DNA from: an uncultured beta proteobacterium
GTDB lineage: Bacteria > Pseudomonadota > Gammaproteobacteria > Burkholderiales > Burkholderiaceae_C
Length of the DNA stretch: 64,000 nucleotides
Assembly (NCBI GenBank): GCA_903828665.1
Contig: CAIKMZ010000086.1
Span: forward strand, 1 to 64,000
Reading direction: 5' to 3'
Shown: positions 50,058 through 60,583 of the stretch, one piece after another
How positions within the stretch are numbered: the stretch's first letter is position 1
Layout: each line of letters opens with the position of its first letter
Notes under the pieces: generated by a model
What the model was told of the DNA's origin: nothing
Seen by the model: only the letters and a program-made list of their open reading frames with translations
Database searches by the model: none
Made by a program: the position numbers and the translations under genes

Positions 50058-51116
50058 ATGCGAGTCATGCTTAACCAACCCATAGCGCCAAGCACGACAA
50101 GCGCAACCGTACGCGTCGCTGGTCGCAGCTTCCAACTCGTCAAACTGCTGCGTTTGGCGATCGAGTTCATCCGTGGCGGGTTTCTGCTGCGCCGGCAATT
50201 TCCGCAACTACAACAGGATAAAAGGCTCGAGGCGATACAAGGCTGGGCCCGAAGGGTACTGCAGGTCCTGGAAGTTGAAGTCGTGTGCAACAAACTGGCG
50301 CCCGCGAACTTTGCCGGCCTTGTGGTTGCCAATCACGTTTCATGGCTTGACGTGCTCGTCATTCAGTCACTGATGCCCGGCATCTTCGTTGCCAAGTCCG
50401 AGGTCCGGCGCTGGCCACTGATTGGCGCCATGGCACAGGCCTGCCAGACCATCTTTGTCGACCGCGCCTCGGCACGGTCGGCCCATGCCATGGTCGACAG
50501 CACCGTGGACGCCTTCGGGCAGGGAACCACCGTAGTCGCGTTTCCCGAGGGCACCAGCAGCGACGGCGCTGAGGTGGGCAGCTTTCACGCCAACATCTTT
50601 GAAGGCGCCATCCGCTCGCGCACCGATGTCCAGCCATTGACCTTGCGCTATCTCGACGCCGATACCGGCATGCCTGCCACGGCCGCCATCTTCACTGGCG
50701 ACATGTCGCTGTTGTCGTCGCTGCGGCAAGTGCTGGCCACATCGACGATCAGAACCCAGGTGCATATGGGAAATCTGATCGCTGCGCACGGGCACAGCCG
50801 CAAATCACTTTCGCAGCAGGCCCATCGATCGATCCAGTCGCGTTTGCCACCCTCAAGCACGAAAGGTGAAGGCGTCCTAATGCCGCAGCAAGGCGGCCCG
50901 CAGTTGCGGCAGCGCGGCGCGCATCGCGGCCCGGCCCGCTTCGATGGCGCTGCGGCGCGCGCCAAAATCTGCGCTGGAAACACCGAGCAGTGCCGGGCGA
51001 ACCACGACGTCGGCTTCGCGCAACTCGAAGGTGTTGATGCTCTTGCTCATGATGGAAAACGTCTGCAGCAGGATCTGCAGCGTGTCGCTGGCCGCGTTGC
51101 TCTCCGGTGCGTCTGA
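50058..51116 (+). CDS. olsA: OlsA/PlsC-like acyltransferase with a read-on C-terminal tail
   Basis: 352 codons. Residues 1-265 are a normal 1-acyl-glycerol-3-phosphate/lyso-ornithine-lipid acyltransferase: NHVSWLDVLVI (catalytic HxxxxD), FVDRASARSA, FPEGTSSDGAEVGSFH and QPLTLRYLD. A Pho box upstream and an olsB-like gene 10 kb away favour the OlsA role, which adds the second acyl chain of ornithine lipids. The family normally ends near SQQAHRSIQSRL. Here no stop is met until 51116, adding about 80 low-quality residues and overlapping the convergent patatin gene by 240 bp. A frameshift or a lost stop is likely. A TAA in the next frame lies at 50878. Confidence 0.82.
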   Translation: MRVMLNQPIAPSTTSATVRVAGRSFQLVKLLRLAIEFIRGGFLLRRQFPQLQQDKRLEAIQGWARRVLQVLEVEVVCNKLAPANFAGLVVANHVSWLDVLVIQSLMPGIFVAKSEVRRWPLIGAMAQACQTIFVDRASARSAHAMVDSTVDAFGQGTTVVAFPEGTSSDGAEVGSFHANIFEGAIRSRTDVQPLTLRYLDADTGMPATAAIFTGDMSLLSSLRQVLATSTIRTQVHMGNLIAAHGHSRKSLSQQAHRSIQSRLPPSSTKGEGVLMPQQGGPQLRQRGAHRGPARFDGAAARAKICAGNTEQCRANHDVGFAQLEGVDALAHDGKRLQQDLQRVAGRVALRCV

Positions 51117-51794
51117 AATGTCCACGGCGATGATCAGTTCGGCGCCCATCTGGCGCGCGTAGCGCACGGGCACCGGTGACACCAGGCCGCCGTCCACATA
51201 GTCGCGTCCGGCAATCCGGACGGGCTGAAAGATGGCCGGCACGGCACTCGAAGCGCGCACGGCGGTGGCCGTGTCGCCGCGCTGGAACAGCATGCCCTGG
51301 CCGCTGTTCAGATCGGTCGCCACGATGCCCAGCGGCAAGGGCATGCTCTCGATCAGACGCCCGTTGACCTGCGCGCTGATGTAGCGCGCCAGCGCCGCGC
51401 CGCGCAGCATGCCGCGACTGAAGATGGGCAGCGTCCAGTCGGTGAAAGCGGCCTCGTCCATGGCCTCGGCCACCTGCTGTAATTGCGCGCCGCTCTTGCC
51501 GCTGGCATAGAGCGCGGCCACCACACTGCCAGCCGAGGTGCCGACGACAAGACCGGGACGGATGCCCGCTTCTTCGAGCATCTGGATCACGCCAATGTGG
51601 GCAAAACCACGCGCGGCGCCGCCTCCCAGCGCCAAGCCGATCCGGGGTGGCTTTTTCGGGATCGGCGTAACGACTGGTGCCGGCTCGGGCACAGGCGCCG
51701 ACGTTGGCGCCACGGCGCAGGCCGCGAGAAGCAGGCAGAGCGCCAGCGCGAAACCGGCTGCCAGCGCCGAGGCAAGGGAGCGCGGTGACTTCAA
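50877..51794 (-). CDS. patatin-like phospholipase lipoprotein (RssA-like)
   Basis: 305 residues from a TTG just after the clpA stop; the lipobox LLAAC (Cys26) then falls at the right place, which decides the start. The phospholipase motifs are GGGAARGFAHIG (oxyanion), GTSAGS (nucleophile Ser) and DGGLVSPVP (Asp of the dyad). It is probably an outer- or inner-membrane lipid hydrolase. Its 3' end is overlapped by the extended olsA frame. Confidence 0.85.
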   Translation of the reverse strand: MKSPRSLASALAAGFALALCLLLAACAVAPTSAPVPEPAPVVTPIPKKPPRIGLALGGGAARGFAHIGVIQMLEEAGIRPGLVVGTSAGSVVAALYASGKSGAQLQQVAEAMDEAAFTDWTLPIFSRGMLRGAALARYISAQVNGRLIESMPLPLGIVATDLNSGQGMLFQRGDTATAVRASSAVPAIFQPVRIAGRDYVDGGLVSPVPVRYARQMGAELIIAVDISDAPESNAASDTLQILLQTFSIMSKSINTFELREADVVVRPALLGVSSADFGARRSAIEAGRAAMRAALPQLRAALLRH

Positions 51795-51801
51795 ACCAGG
51801 C

Positions 51802-54129
51802 TCAACCAGCCGCAACCTCTTGTGATTCCGGTTTGGCCTTGCCTTCCTTCTTCGGCAGGGGCTGGATGTCGAGCAGGATTTCAGTCTTGCTCTCATCCGC
51901 GTCGTCGACATCGACCGTCAAGCGGCCGCCGTCGGTGAGGCGTCCGAACAGCAGTTCATCGGCCAGCGCGCGCCGGATCGTGTCCTGGATCAGGCGCTGC
52001 ATCGGACGTGCGCCCATGAGCGGGTCGAAGCCCTTCTTGGCCAGATGCTTGCGCAGCTTGTCGGTGAAGGTGACGTCGACTTTCTTGTCGGCCAGCTGCG
52101 CTTCGAGTTGCAGCAGGAACTTGTCGACCACGCGCATGATGACGACTTCATCGAGCGCCTTGAAGCTGACGATGGCATCGAGCCGGTTGCGGAACTCGGG
52201 CGTGAACAGGCGTTTGATGTCCGCCATCTCGTCGCCGACCTGGCGCTCGTTGGTGAAGCCCATGACGGACTTGTTCAATGCCTCGGCGCCGGCGTTGGTC
52301 GTCATGATGATGATGACGTTGCGGAAGTCGGCCTTGCGCCCGTTGTTGTCGGTGAGCGCACCGTGGTCCATCACCTGCAGCAGCACGTTGAAGATGTCCG
52401 GGTGCGCCTTCTCGATTTCATCGAGCAGCAGCACACAGTGCGGCTTCTTGGTCACGGCTTCGGTCAGCAGGCCGCCTTGGTCAAAACCGACGTAGCCCGG
52501 CGGCGCGCCGATCAGGCGGCTCACGGCATGGCGCTCCATGTACTCGCTCATGTCGAAGCGGATCAGATCGATGCCCATGATGTAGGCCAGCTGCTTGGCG
52601 GCCTCGGTCTTGCCGACGCCGGTGGGGCCGCTGAACAGGAAGGAGCCGATCGGCTTGTCGCCCTTGCCCAGGCCGGAGCGCGCCATCTTGACGGCCGAAG
52701 CCAGCATGTCGATCGCCTTGTCCTGCCCGAATACCACGTTTTTGAGGTCGCGGTCCAGCGTCTTGAGCTTGCCGCGATCGTCATTCGAGACATTGGCGGG
52801 CGGGATGCGGGCGATCTTGGCCACGATGTCCTCGACCTCGGACTTGCTGATGATCTTCTTGCGCTTAGATGGCGGCAGGATTCTCTGCGCTGCGCCGGCT
52901 TCGTCGATGACATCGATCGCCTTGTCGGGCAAATGCCGGTCGTTGATGTACTTGGCGCTCAGTTCGGCAGCCGCCTGCAGTGCTGCCACCGCGTACTTGA
53001 CGTTGTGGTGCTCTTCGAAGCGGGACTTCAGGCCCTTGAGGATCTCGACCGTCTGCTCGATCGTCGGCTCGACGACGTCCACCTTCTGGAAGCGCCTGGA
53101 GAGCGCAGCATCCTTCTCGAAGATGCCCCGGTACTCGGTGAAGGTCGTGGCGCCGATGCACTTGAGCGCACCGGAGCTCAGGCCTGGCTTGAGCAAATTC
53201 GACGCGTCCAGCGTGCCGCCCGACGCCGCGCCGGCGCCGATCAGCGTATGGATTTCGTCGATGAACAGGATGGCATGGGGCTTGTCCTTGAGGGACTTGA
53301 GCACGCCCTTGAGGCGCTGTTCGAAATCGCCGCGGTATTTCGTGCCGGCGAGCAAGGCCCCCATGTCGAGCGAATAGACGATCGCTTCGGCCAGGATCTC
53401 GGGCACGTCCTTTTGCGTGATGCGCCAGGCCAGGCCCTCGGCGATGGCGGTCTTGCCGACACCGGCCTCACCCACCAGAAGCGGGTTGTTCTTGCGCCGG
53501 CGGCACAGGATCTGGATCACGCGCTCGACTTCGTACTCACGTCCGATCAAGGGGTCGATCTTGCCTTCCTTGGCGAGCTGGTTCAGGTTCTGCGTATACT
53601 GCTCGAGCGGCGACTGCTTCTCGTTCTTTTCGCCACCCGATTCGTCACTTTCGACCGGCGCTTCGCTGGGCTTTCCGGCATCCGTCGGATCGCTTTTCTT
53701 GATGCCGTGGGCAATGAAATTGACGACGTCGAGCCGGGTCACCCCCTGCTGATGCAGGTAATAGACCGCATGGGAATCCTTTTCGCCGAAGATCGCGACC
53801 AGCACATTGGCCCCGGTCACTTCCTTCTTGCCGCTGCCGGTGGACTGCACATGCATGATGGCGCGCTGGATCACGCGCTGAAAACCCAGCGTCGGTTGCG
53901 TATCGACATCGTCGGTCCCGGCGACCTGCGGCGTGTTGTCCTTGATGAAGTTCGATAGGGACTTGCGCAGATCGTCAATATTGGCGGAACAGGCGCGCAG
54001 CACCTCGGCAGCGCTCGGGTTGTCCAGCAGGGCGAGCAGCAAATGCTCGACCGTGATGAACTCGTGACGCTGTTGGCGCGCCTCGACAAAAGCCATGTGT
54101 AGGCTGACTTCCAATTCCTGGGCAATCAT
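51802..54129 (-). CDS. clpA: ATP-dependent Clp protease ATP-binding subunit ClpA
   Basis: 775 residues with two AAA+ modules. The N-domain is [17 protein letters not shown], Walker A motifs are [13 protein letters not shown] and [14 protein letters not shown], and the second Walker B is [15 protein letters not shown]. It unfolds proteins and feeds them to ClpP. The IGL/IGF-like loop for ClpP contact is in VMGFTNER and near. clpS lies 132 bp upstream. Confidence 0.97.
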   Translation of the reverse strand: MIAQELEVSLHMAFVEARQQRHEFITVEHLLLALLDNPSAAEVLRACSANIDDLRKSLSNFIKDNTPQVAGTDDVDTQPTLGFQRVIQRAIMHVQSTGSGKKEVTGANVLVAIFGEKDSHAVYYLHQQGVTRLDVVNFIAHGIKKSDPTDAGKPSEAPVESDESGGEKNEKQSPLEQYTQNLNQLAKEGKIDPLIGREYEVERVIQILCRRRKNNPLLVGEAGVGKTAIAEGLAWRITQKDVPEILAEAIVYSLDMGALLAGTKYRGDFEQRLKGVLKSLKDKPHAILFIDEIHTLIGAGAASGGTLDASNLLKPGLSSGALKCIGATTFTEYRGIFEKDAALSRRFQKVDVVEPTIEQTVEILKGLKSRFEEHHNVKYAVAALQAAAELSAKYINDRHLPDKAIDVIDEAGAAQRILPPSKRKKIISKSEVEDIVAKIARIPPANVSNDDRGKLKTLDRDLKNVVFGQDKAIDMLASAVKMARSGLGKGDKPIGSFLFSGPTGVGKTEAAKQLAYIMGIDLIRFDMSEYMERHAVSRLIGAPPGYVGFDQGGLLTEAVTKKPHCVLLLDEIEKAHPDIFNVLLQVMDHGALTDNNGRKADFRNVIIIMTTNAGAEALNKSVMGFTNERQVGDEMADIKRLFTPEFRNRLDAIVSFKALDEVVIMRVVDKFLLQLEAQLADKKVDVTFTDKLRKHLAKKGFDPLMGARPMQRLIQDTIRRALADELLFGRLTDGGRLTVDVDDADESKTEILLDIQPLPKKEGKAKPESQEVAAG

Positions 54130-54261
54130 GTGATTTCCTTTTCTTCCCTAGCTTCGATGTTTAACTGTAATCCGATTTCAATATCACTTGCGCAGCGCCG
54201 TGAAATCCCTTGACCAGCGCACTTGCCCGCATGCGCCGCCCGGATGGCTTCACGGCAGACT

Positions 54262-54624
54262 TCACAACTCGGCTGGTTCGCTGATGCACTGCAGCGGGTG
54301 CCCCGCCTTGGCCGCCGCATCGAGAACCTGATCCACCTTGGTCGCGGCCACATCCCTGGAATAGACGCCGCAAACACCTTTTCCGTCCACGTGGATCTTG
54401 AGCATGATCTGCGTCGCCGCTTCAAGATCCTTGCCGAAGAATTCCTGGATCACCACGACGACAAACTCCATCGGCGTGTAGTCGTCATTGAGCATCACGA
54501 CCTGGTACATCTGCGGCGGCTGAACCTTCTGCGTTCGCCGCTCCAGCACCACTGAGCCGCCCTCATCCCGATCGGGTGTTTGAACCGGTGGAACAGGAGG
54601 GGTCACAGGAGTTTTGGTTGCCAT
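54262..54624 (-). CDS. clpS: ClpS adaptor protein
   Basis: 120 residues. The N-end rule binding core shows [21 protein letters not shown] (split) with the DD and the [16 protein letters not shown] strand. It delivers proteins with bulky N-terminal residues to ClpAP. The first 35 residues are Pro/Glu-rich and disordered. It lies next to clpA in the same direction, the usual order. Confidence 0.96.
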   Translation of the reverse strand: MATKTPVTPPVPPVQTPDRDEGGSVVLERRTQKVQPPQMYQVVMLNDDYTPMEFVVVVIQEFFGKDLEAATQIMLKIHVDGKGVCGVYSRDVAATKVDQVLDAAAKAGHPLQCISEPAEL

Positions 54625-54706
54625 GCTTTCATTCTATCGGGGGCGCCAAAACAGGATGCCTGGAACGGGATTTGGTGCCGTTTATCCCGGATTCAAGCGC
54701 CAGAAG

Positions 54707-54740
54707 CAAAAAACCGCCCAAGACCAAGGCTTGGGCGGTT
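54707..54740 (-). terminator. intrinsic terminator after icd
   Basis: An 11-bp perfect stem (54712-54722 with 54730-54740) on the minus strand is followed by a run of six T. It lies 46 bp after the icd stop. Confidence 0.9.
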
Positions 54741-54786
54741 GCGGAGTTCACAGAACGGGCCCTGGCCCGCCGCTGCCAACGGGCCT

Positions 54787-56040
<1,254 letters not shown>

Positions 56041-56258
56041 AGGTCGGATCTCCATAAGTGAGTTCAGAATTGCGCGCCTTTTTGCTGCCGATTCGACAGA
56101 AAAATGGCCGCATCACCTTGATTTGAAGCTGTCGGCGAATTTTAGTGCGACTTTTTTGTCCCTTTCTGTCAACCGGCGGCGAACCAGCCCCGTTATGGAG
56201 CGACCTCTCATGCATGGGGGGACTTTCTGAAATAACGTTATCTCAAGGAATACTGAAA

Positions 56259-56570
56259 ATGAACAAACTTCTCGCCGTCTTGGTTGCTGGTCTCTTCGCC
56301 GCTGGCGCGTTTGCCCAAGCTGCCGCTCCCGCTGCTGCACCCGCCAAGGCTGCTGCTCCCGCTGCTGCTGCTGCTCCCGCTGCTGCTGCTCCTGCTGCTG
56401 CTCCGGCCGCCAAGGAAGCTGCTGCTCCGGCTGCCAAGGCTGATGCCAAGGCCGCCAAGGCTGAAAAGGCTGCCGCCGCCAAGGCTGCAAAGGCTGAAAA
56501 GGCTGCTGCCAAGAAGGCTGCAAAGGCTGAAAAAGCTGCCAAGAAGCCCGCTGCTGCTGCTTCGAAGTAA
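56259..56570 (+). CDS. exported Ala/Lys/Pro-rich low-complexity protein
   Basis: 103 residues. A signal peptide (MNKLLAVLVAGLFAAGAFA-Q) precedes a mature chain of Ala, Pro, Lys and Glu only, with repeats such as AAKAEKAAAKKA. It may form a helical, basic envelope protein; no enzyme motif. Known in many Burkholderiales as an abundant small exported protein. AAGGAA precedes the start. The ORF in the next frame over the same bases reads as Pro/Leu repeats and is only a shadow. Confidence 0.72.
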   Translation: MNKLLAVLVAGLFAAGAFAQAAAPAAAPAKAAAPAAAAAPAAAAPAAAPAAKEAAAPAAKADAKAAKAEKAAAAKAAKAEKAAAKKAAKAEKAAKKPAAAASK

Positions 56571-56578
56571 TAGTCAAT

Positions 56579-56634
56579 CCAGAAGCCCTGCTTCTGGACC
56601 TGACCAAAAGGCCCGCGCAAGCGGGCTTTTTTTT
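56579..56634 (+). terminator. two hairpins with T-run after the Ala/Lys-rich gene
   Basis: CCAGAAG/CTTCTGG (56579-56597) is followed by GCCCGC-GCAA-GCGGGC (56611-56626) and eight T. The second is a strong intrinsic terminator. Confidence 0.9.
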
Positions 56635-56680
56635 GTTTGCGCCAGACTGATCCCTCATTCACTTGCAGCAAAATGACGCC

Positions 56681-57133
56681 ATGAAACAAACAGCCATCGC
56701 ATTGATCGCCTGCATCATGGCACTGGGCAACCTGGCCCATGCCCAAAATGCGCCACAAATGGATCTGCCCCGCATCAAGATTTCCGCAGGCATGCATCTG
56801 ATCGACACCCAGGTTGCCAGCACGGAACAACAGCGCGCGACCGGGCTCATGTTTCGCAAGGACCTGCCGCAAACCGAAGGCATGCTGTTCGTATTCGAAC
56901 AAGCCAGCCAGCAGTGTTTCTGGATGAAAAATACCCTGGTGCCACTGACGGCCGCCTTCGTCGCCGATGACGGGACCATCGTCAATCTAGCCGACATGAA
57001 GCCGCAGTCCACCGACTCCCACTGCTCGAGCCAGCCGGTTCGCTATGTGCTCGAAATGAACCAGGGCTGGTTCGGCAAGAAGGGCATCAAGGCCGGTTTC
57101 AAGCTCGGCGGTGCGCCGTTCAAGAGCCACTAG
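56681..57133 (+). CDS. DUF192 family exported protein
   Basis: 150 residues with a signal peptide ending LAHA-Q. The DUF192 core runs from TEQQRATGLMFRKDLPQTEG to the motif FWMKNTLVPLTAAFVADDG and YVLEMNQGWFGKKGIKAG. The WMKNTLxPLD-type loop is the family signature; here Asp is replaced by Thr. Function unknown, periplasmic. Convergent with sodB across a shared terminator. Confidence 0.9.
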   Translation: MKQTAIALIACIMALGNLAHAQNAPQMDLPRIKISAGMHLIDTQVASTEQQRATGLMFRKDLPQTEGMLFVFEQASQQCFWMKNTLVPLTAAFVADDGTIVNLADMKPQSTDSHCSSQPVRYVLEMNQGWFGKKGIKAGFKLGGAPFKSH

Positions 57134-57142
57134 GGCCGTTGC

Positions 57143-57170
57143 CAAAAAAAAGCCACCGCTGGCGGTGGCC
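57143..57170 (-). terminator. intrinsic terminator after sodB
   Basis: GCCACCG (57152-57158) pairs with CGGTGGC (57163-57169); on the minus strand eight T follow. It may also serve DUF192 from the other side. Confidence 0.88.
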
Positions 57171-57192
57171 TGTCTTTGACGGATGCTGCCGA

Positions 57193-57774
57193 TCAGGCGA
57201 AGTTGGCTTCGGCAAAGCTCCAGTTCGCCAGTTTGTCGAGGAAGGTCTCAACAAACTTGGGACGCATATTGCGGTAATCGATGTAGTACGCGTGTTCCCA
57301 GACGTCCACGGTGAGCAGCGCCTTGTCGGCCGTCGTCAGTGGCGTCCCGGCGGGGCCCATGTTGACGATATCCACAGAACCATCGGGCTTCTTCACCAGC
57401 CAAGTCCAGCCGGAGCCGAAATTGCCGACGGCCGATTTGACAAAGGCTTCACGGAACGCTGCATAGGTGCCCCACTTGGCGTTGATGGCAGCGGCCAGCG
57501 CGCCTGAGGGTTCGCCACCACCGGCGGGCTTCATGCAATTCCAGAAGAATGTGTGGTTCCAGATCTGCGCCGAATTGTTGTAGACACCACCGCTGGACTT
57601 CTTGATGATCTCTTCCAGCGACATGCTTTCGAACTCGGTCCCCTTTTGCAGGTTGTTGAGATTCACGACATACGCGTTGTGGTGCTTGCCATGGTGGTAT
57701 TCGAGGGCTTCTTTCGAATAATGCGGCGCCAGCGCGTCGATCGCGAATGGCAGGGGGGGCAAAGTGTGTTCCAT
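57193..57774 (-). CDS. sodB: superoxide dismutase, iron type
   Basis: 193 residues. Metal-binding and active-site motifs are EYHHGKHHNAYVVNLN, WNHTFFWNCM, FGSGWTWL and the end block DVWEHAYYIDYRN. The Gln/Gly pattern around FGSGW matches FeSOD. It destroys superoxide in the cytoplasm. The start was chosen at MEHTLPPLPF, the family N-terminus, with a GAGG nearby. Confidence 0.96.
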   Translation of the reverse strand: MEHTLPPLPFAIDALAPHYSKEALEYHHGKHHNAYVVNLNNLQKGTEFESMSLEEIIKKSSGGVYNNSAQIWNHTFFWNCMKPAGGGEPSGALAAAINAKWGTYAAFREAFVKSAVGNFGSGWTWLVKKPDGSVDIVNMGPAGTPLTTADKALLTVDVWEHAYYIDYRNMRPKFVETFLDKLANWSFAEANFA

Positions 57775-57822
57775 GAGATCCTCGTGGGTTGGTGAGCGAA
57801 GGGGCGATTGTAGAAACATTGT

Positions 57823-59169
57823 TTAACTTAGGGCGGTTACGGTTAAATCAAGCTCACCGTCGGCAAGGGTAGCCCTCAGTGCCTGACCGACACCCGTCTG
57901 ACCGACACCGGTGATGGTTCCGCCCTGCGTATTGGTCAGCCAGGCATAACCCCGCTGCAGGACCAGGGACGGGTCGAGCAGGCCGAGCTGGAGTTCGGCC
58001 CGCTGCAGTCGTTCGGCGCTGCGGCTCAGTCCGCGCTGCACGGCTTGCGGCAACGACGCCTGCATTTGCTGCACGGACTGCCGTCTTTGTCGCAGCAGTT
58101 GTTCTGACAGGAATTGCAGGCGCTGCGCAGTGGCGGCCAGCCGCAGGCGCTGTTGTCCGACGCGGGCCGACGGACGCCCCAGGCGTGAGGCCGTCAAGTC
58201 AAGCTGCTGGTTGTGCTGATCAAGGCGCCGGTACGCCGCGTCCTGCAGACGACGCGCCAACGCATCGAGCGCACCGAGCCAGGCCTCGCGCGGCTGTGCC
58301 ACCAGCTCGGCGGCGGCCGTTGGCGTGGGCGCCCGCACGTCCGCCACAAAATCCGCCAGCGTGAAGTCGGTTTCATGCCCCACGCCGCAGACCACCGGAA
58401 CCGGGCTTTGCGCCAGCGTGCGCACGAGTTGCTCGTCATTGAAGGCCCACAGATCCTCCATCGAGCCGCCGCCGCGCACCAGCAGGATGACATCGATGAC
58501 CGGGCCTGCCGGCGCCGGATGCGTCGCCGAGTCGCGGCTCGCAACTGGCCGCTGGTCGCGTCCGTCCTGTGTGAGCAAATAGAGACTCGACAGCGCGGCC
58601 GCCAATTCCTGCGGCGCGTTGCTGCCCTGAACGGAAGCCGGCGCCAGCAGCACCGGGATATGGGGCACACGCCGTTGCAGGGTCGTCACAACATCATGAA
58701 GCGCGGCGGCGCCGCGCGACGTCACCACGCCGATGCCCCTGGGCATTATCGGCAGCGGGCGCTTGTGGGCGGGGTCGAACAAACCCTGTGCTTCCAGCTT
58801 GGCCTTGAGCTTGAGGAACTGCTCGAACAAGGCGCCTGCACCGGCGCGGCTCATGCTTTCGACAATCAGTTGCAAGTCGCCGCGCGGCTCGTAAACGCCC
58901 AGACGCCCCCGCAACTCGACCATTTCACCGTCACGGGGTGAAAAGTCCAGCAGGCTGGCAGCCCGGCGAAACATGGCGCAGCGAATCTGTCCCGTTTCGT
59001 CCTTGATGGAGAAATAGCAGTGTCCGCTCGTCGCCCGGGAAAATCCCGAGATTTCCCCGCGCACGGCCAGGGGATTGAATCTTGCGTCGAGTGCATCGGC
59101 AACGGCGCGACACAGGGCTCCGACCTGCCAGATCCTGGGCGCAGACTCAGCTTGATTGATTTCTGCCAT
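57823..59169 (-). CDS. xseA: exodeoxyribonuclease VII large subunit
   Basis: 448 residues. The N-terminal OB-fold (VRGEISGFSRATSGHCYFSIKDE, split) is followed by the catalytic block PRGIGVVTSRGAAALHDV, the conserved LLVRGGGSMEDLWAFND and VGHETDFTLADFVADVRAPTP (split). It degrades single-stranded DNA with XseB. It is divergent from exbB across 346 bp. Confidence 0.97.
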   Translation of the reverse strand: MAEINQAESAPRIWQVGALCRAVADALDARFNPLAVRGEISGFSRATSGHCYFSIKDETGQIRCAMFRRAASLLDFSPRDGEMVELRGRLGVYEPRGDLQLIVESMSRAGAGALFEQFLKLKAKLEAQGLFDPAHKRPLPIMPRGIGVVTSRGAAALHDVVTTLQRRVPHIPVLLAPASVQGSNAPQELAAALSSLYLLTQDGRDQRPVASRDSATHPAPAGPVIDVILLVRGGGSMEDLWAFNDEQLVRTLAQSPVPVVCGVGHETDFTLADFVADVRAPTPTAAAELVAQPREAWLGALDALARRLQDAAYRRLDQHNQQLDLTASRLGRPSARVGQQRLRLAATAQRLQFLSEQLLRQRRQSVQQMQASLPQAVQRGLSRSAERLQRAELQLGLLDPSLVLQRGYAWLTNTQGGTITGVGQTGVGQALRATLADGELDLTVTALS

Positions 59170-59383
59170 GGCTCAATTCAGCTTGTCGTGCGGGTCTGCA
59201 CCCGCGAATGCTCCACCACCAACCGGCTTCCTGGCAAGCCGGGCAAGACCCCGTCCAAAGCCAGACGTTACGTTGCAAGTATTTGATTTCGTTTGATATT
59301 TTGCTGCTTGATTTGTCATCAAAGTGTCAAACGCCACAGCCCATGCGACTTGGACAGGGTTCCCGGTCCAGTTCTTCACAAAC

Positions 59384-59392
59384 TTATCCACA
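59384..59392 (+). promoter_or_regulatory. DnaA box
   Basis: TTATCCACA, a perfect consensus DnaA-binding 9-mer, in an AT-rich context (cttatccacagtttttgt). Only one copy was noticed here, so it is a candidate regulatory or titration site, not an origin. Confidence 0.6.
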
Positions 59393-59455
59393 GTTTTTGT
59401 GGGTTTAACTGAACACGAAGCGCAGCACATTGCGCCCGCAGTTCGGCGAACAGCA

Positions 59456-59483
59456 CTGAAAAAACAGCCGTGTGGGACATAAT
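59456..59483 (+). promoter_or_regulatory. candidate exbB promoter
   Basis: CTGAAA (59456-59461) and CATAAT (59478-59483) with a 16-bp spacer, 33 bp before the exbB TTG. The match is moderate. Confidence 0.35.
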
Positions 59484-59515
59484 CGCAAGGCCTTTCATGT
59501 GCGTGGAGATTTCAT

Positions 59516-60145
59516 TTGTTTTCAATCATACAAGCGGCCGGCTGGCCGATCTGGCCGCTCATGGGTTGTTCGATCCTCGCACTGGCGTTGGTCATCGAAC
59601 GCTTCGTCAGCCTCAGAACCGCCAAGATCGCCCCGCCCCGGCTGCTCGAAGAGGTGCTGAACGTCTCGCGCACGGCGGTGCCGGCGCCCGAGGTGATCAC
59701 GCAACTGGCGCAGAACTCGGCGCTCGGCGAGGTGCTGGCCAGTGGCTTGCGCATGCTTAGCCTCAACCCGCGCTGCAGCGAAGATGATCTTCGCTCCGGC
59801 ATGGAAGGAACCGGGCGCGTGGTCGCGCACCGGCTCGAGCGCTACCTCAGCGCCCTGGCGACGATTGCGTCGGCGGCCCCGCTGATGGGCTTGTTCGGCA
59901 CTGTGGTCGGCATGATCGAGATCTTCGGTTCACAGACCTCGGCCGGCGGGGCCACCGGTGGCAACCCGGCGCAGTTGGCGCACGGCATTTCGGTGGCGCT
60001 GTACAACACGGCTTTTGGCCTGATCATTGCGATTCCGTCCTTGATCTTCTGGCGCTACTTCCGGGCTACGGTGGACGCCTACCTCCTGACCCTGGAACTC
60101 GCTTCGGAACGGCTGGCGCGCCACCTCAACACGCTGCGCAAGTAG
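59516..60145 (+). CDS. exbB: ExbB/TolQ-family proton channel protein
   Basis: 209 residues from a TTG with GGAG eight bases upstream. Three membrane spans are seen: an N-terminal one (GWPIWPLMGCSILALALVIE) and two later ones, with the proton-path motifs ASAAPLMGLFGTVVGMIEIF (split) and ALYNTAFGLIIAIPSLIF. With ExbD it uses the proton gradient to drive TonB. The paired exbD starts seven bases after. A TolQ role is possible. Confidence 0.92.
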   Translation: MFSIIQAAGWPIWPLMGCSILALALVIERFVSLRTAKIAPPRLLEEVLNVSRTAVPAPEVITQLAQNSALGEVLASGLRMLSLNPRCSEDDLRSGMEGTGRVVAHRLERYLSALATIASAAPLMGLFGTVVGMIEIFGSQTSAGGATGGNPAQLAHGISVALYNTAFGLIIAIPSLIFWRYFRATVDAYLLTLELASERLARHLNTLRK

Positions 60146-60151
60146 GGCACC

Positions 60152-60580
60152 ATGAACTTTCGCTCCCGTACCCGCGAAGAGCCCGAGATCAACCTGATCC
60201 CGTTCATCGACGTGCTGCTGGTCGTGCTGATCTTTCTGATGCTGTCCACCACCTACAGCAAGTTCACGGAACTGCAACTCAAGCTTCCGGTTGCCGATGC
60301 CACGGCGCAGCGCGACTATCCGAAAGAAGTGCTGGTCGGCGTGAGCAGCGACGGCGCTTACTCGGTCAACAAGGTTCCTCTGGTGGAGCGCAATGTTGAC
60401 GCGTTGGCGCGCGCCCTGCTCGACGGTGCCAAGGCCGGCAAGGACTCGGTCGTGATCATCAGCGCCGATGCCAATGCGACACACCAATCCGTGGTCACCG
60501 TCATGGAGGCGGCGCGCCGTTCCGGCCTGATCCAGATCACCTTTGCCACCCAGTCTTCGGCCCAGGCGGGCTCCCGTTAG
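60152..60580 (+). CDS. exbD: ExbD/TolR-family biopolymer transport protein
   Basis: 142 residues. One membrane span with the conserved Asp in NLIPFIDVLLVVLIFLML (residues 14-31) and a periplasmic domain ending MEAARRSGLIQITFATQ. It is the partner of ExbB. No tonB gene is visible in the window. Confidence 0.93.
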   Translation: MNFRSRTREEPEINLIPFIDVLLVVLIFLMLSTTYSKFTELQLKLPVADATAQRDYPKEVLVGVSSDGAYSVNKVPLVERNVDALARALLDGAKAGKDSVVIISADANATHQSVVTVMEAARRSGLIQITFATQSSAQAGSR

Positions 60581-60583
60581 CCC

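Larger units (their letters stand above)
59170..59515. other. divergent intergenic region between xseA and exbB
   Basis: A 346-bp, locally AT-rich region with promoters for both sides. It contains one perfect DnaA box at 59384-59392 (see separate entry) and a likely exbB promoter at 59456-59483. I find no reading frame of note. Confidence 0.6.

Noticed and set aside
56284-56676. Pro/Leu-rich 130-codon frame over the Ala/Lys-rich gene
   Set aside because: It is the +1 frame of the same GCT/GCC repeats; the other frame has a signal peptide and ribosome site.
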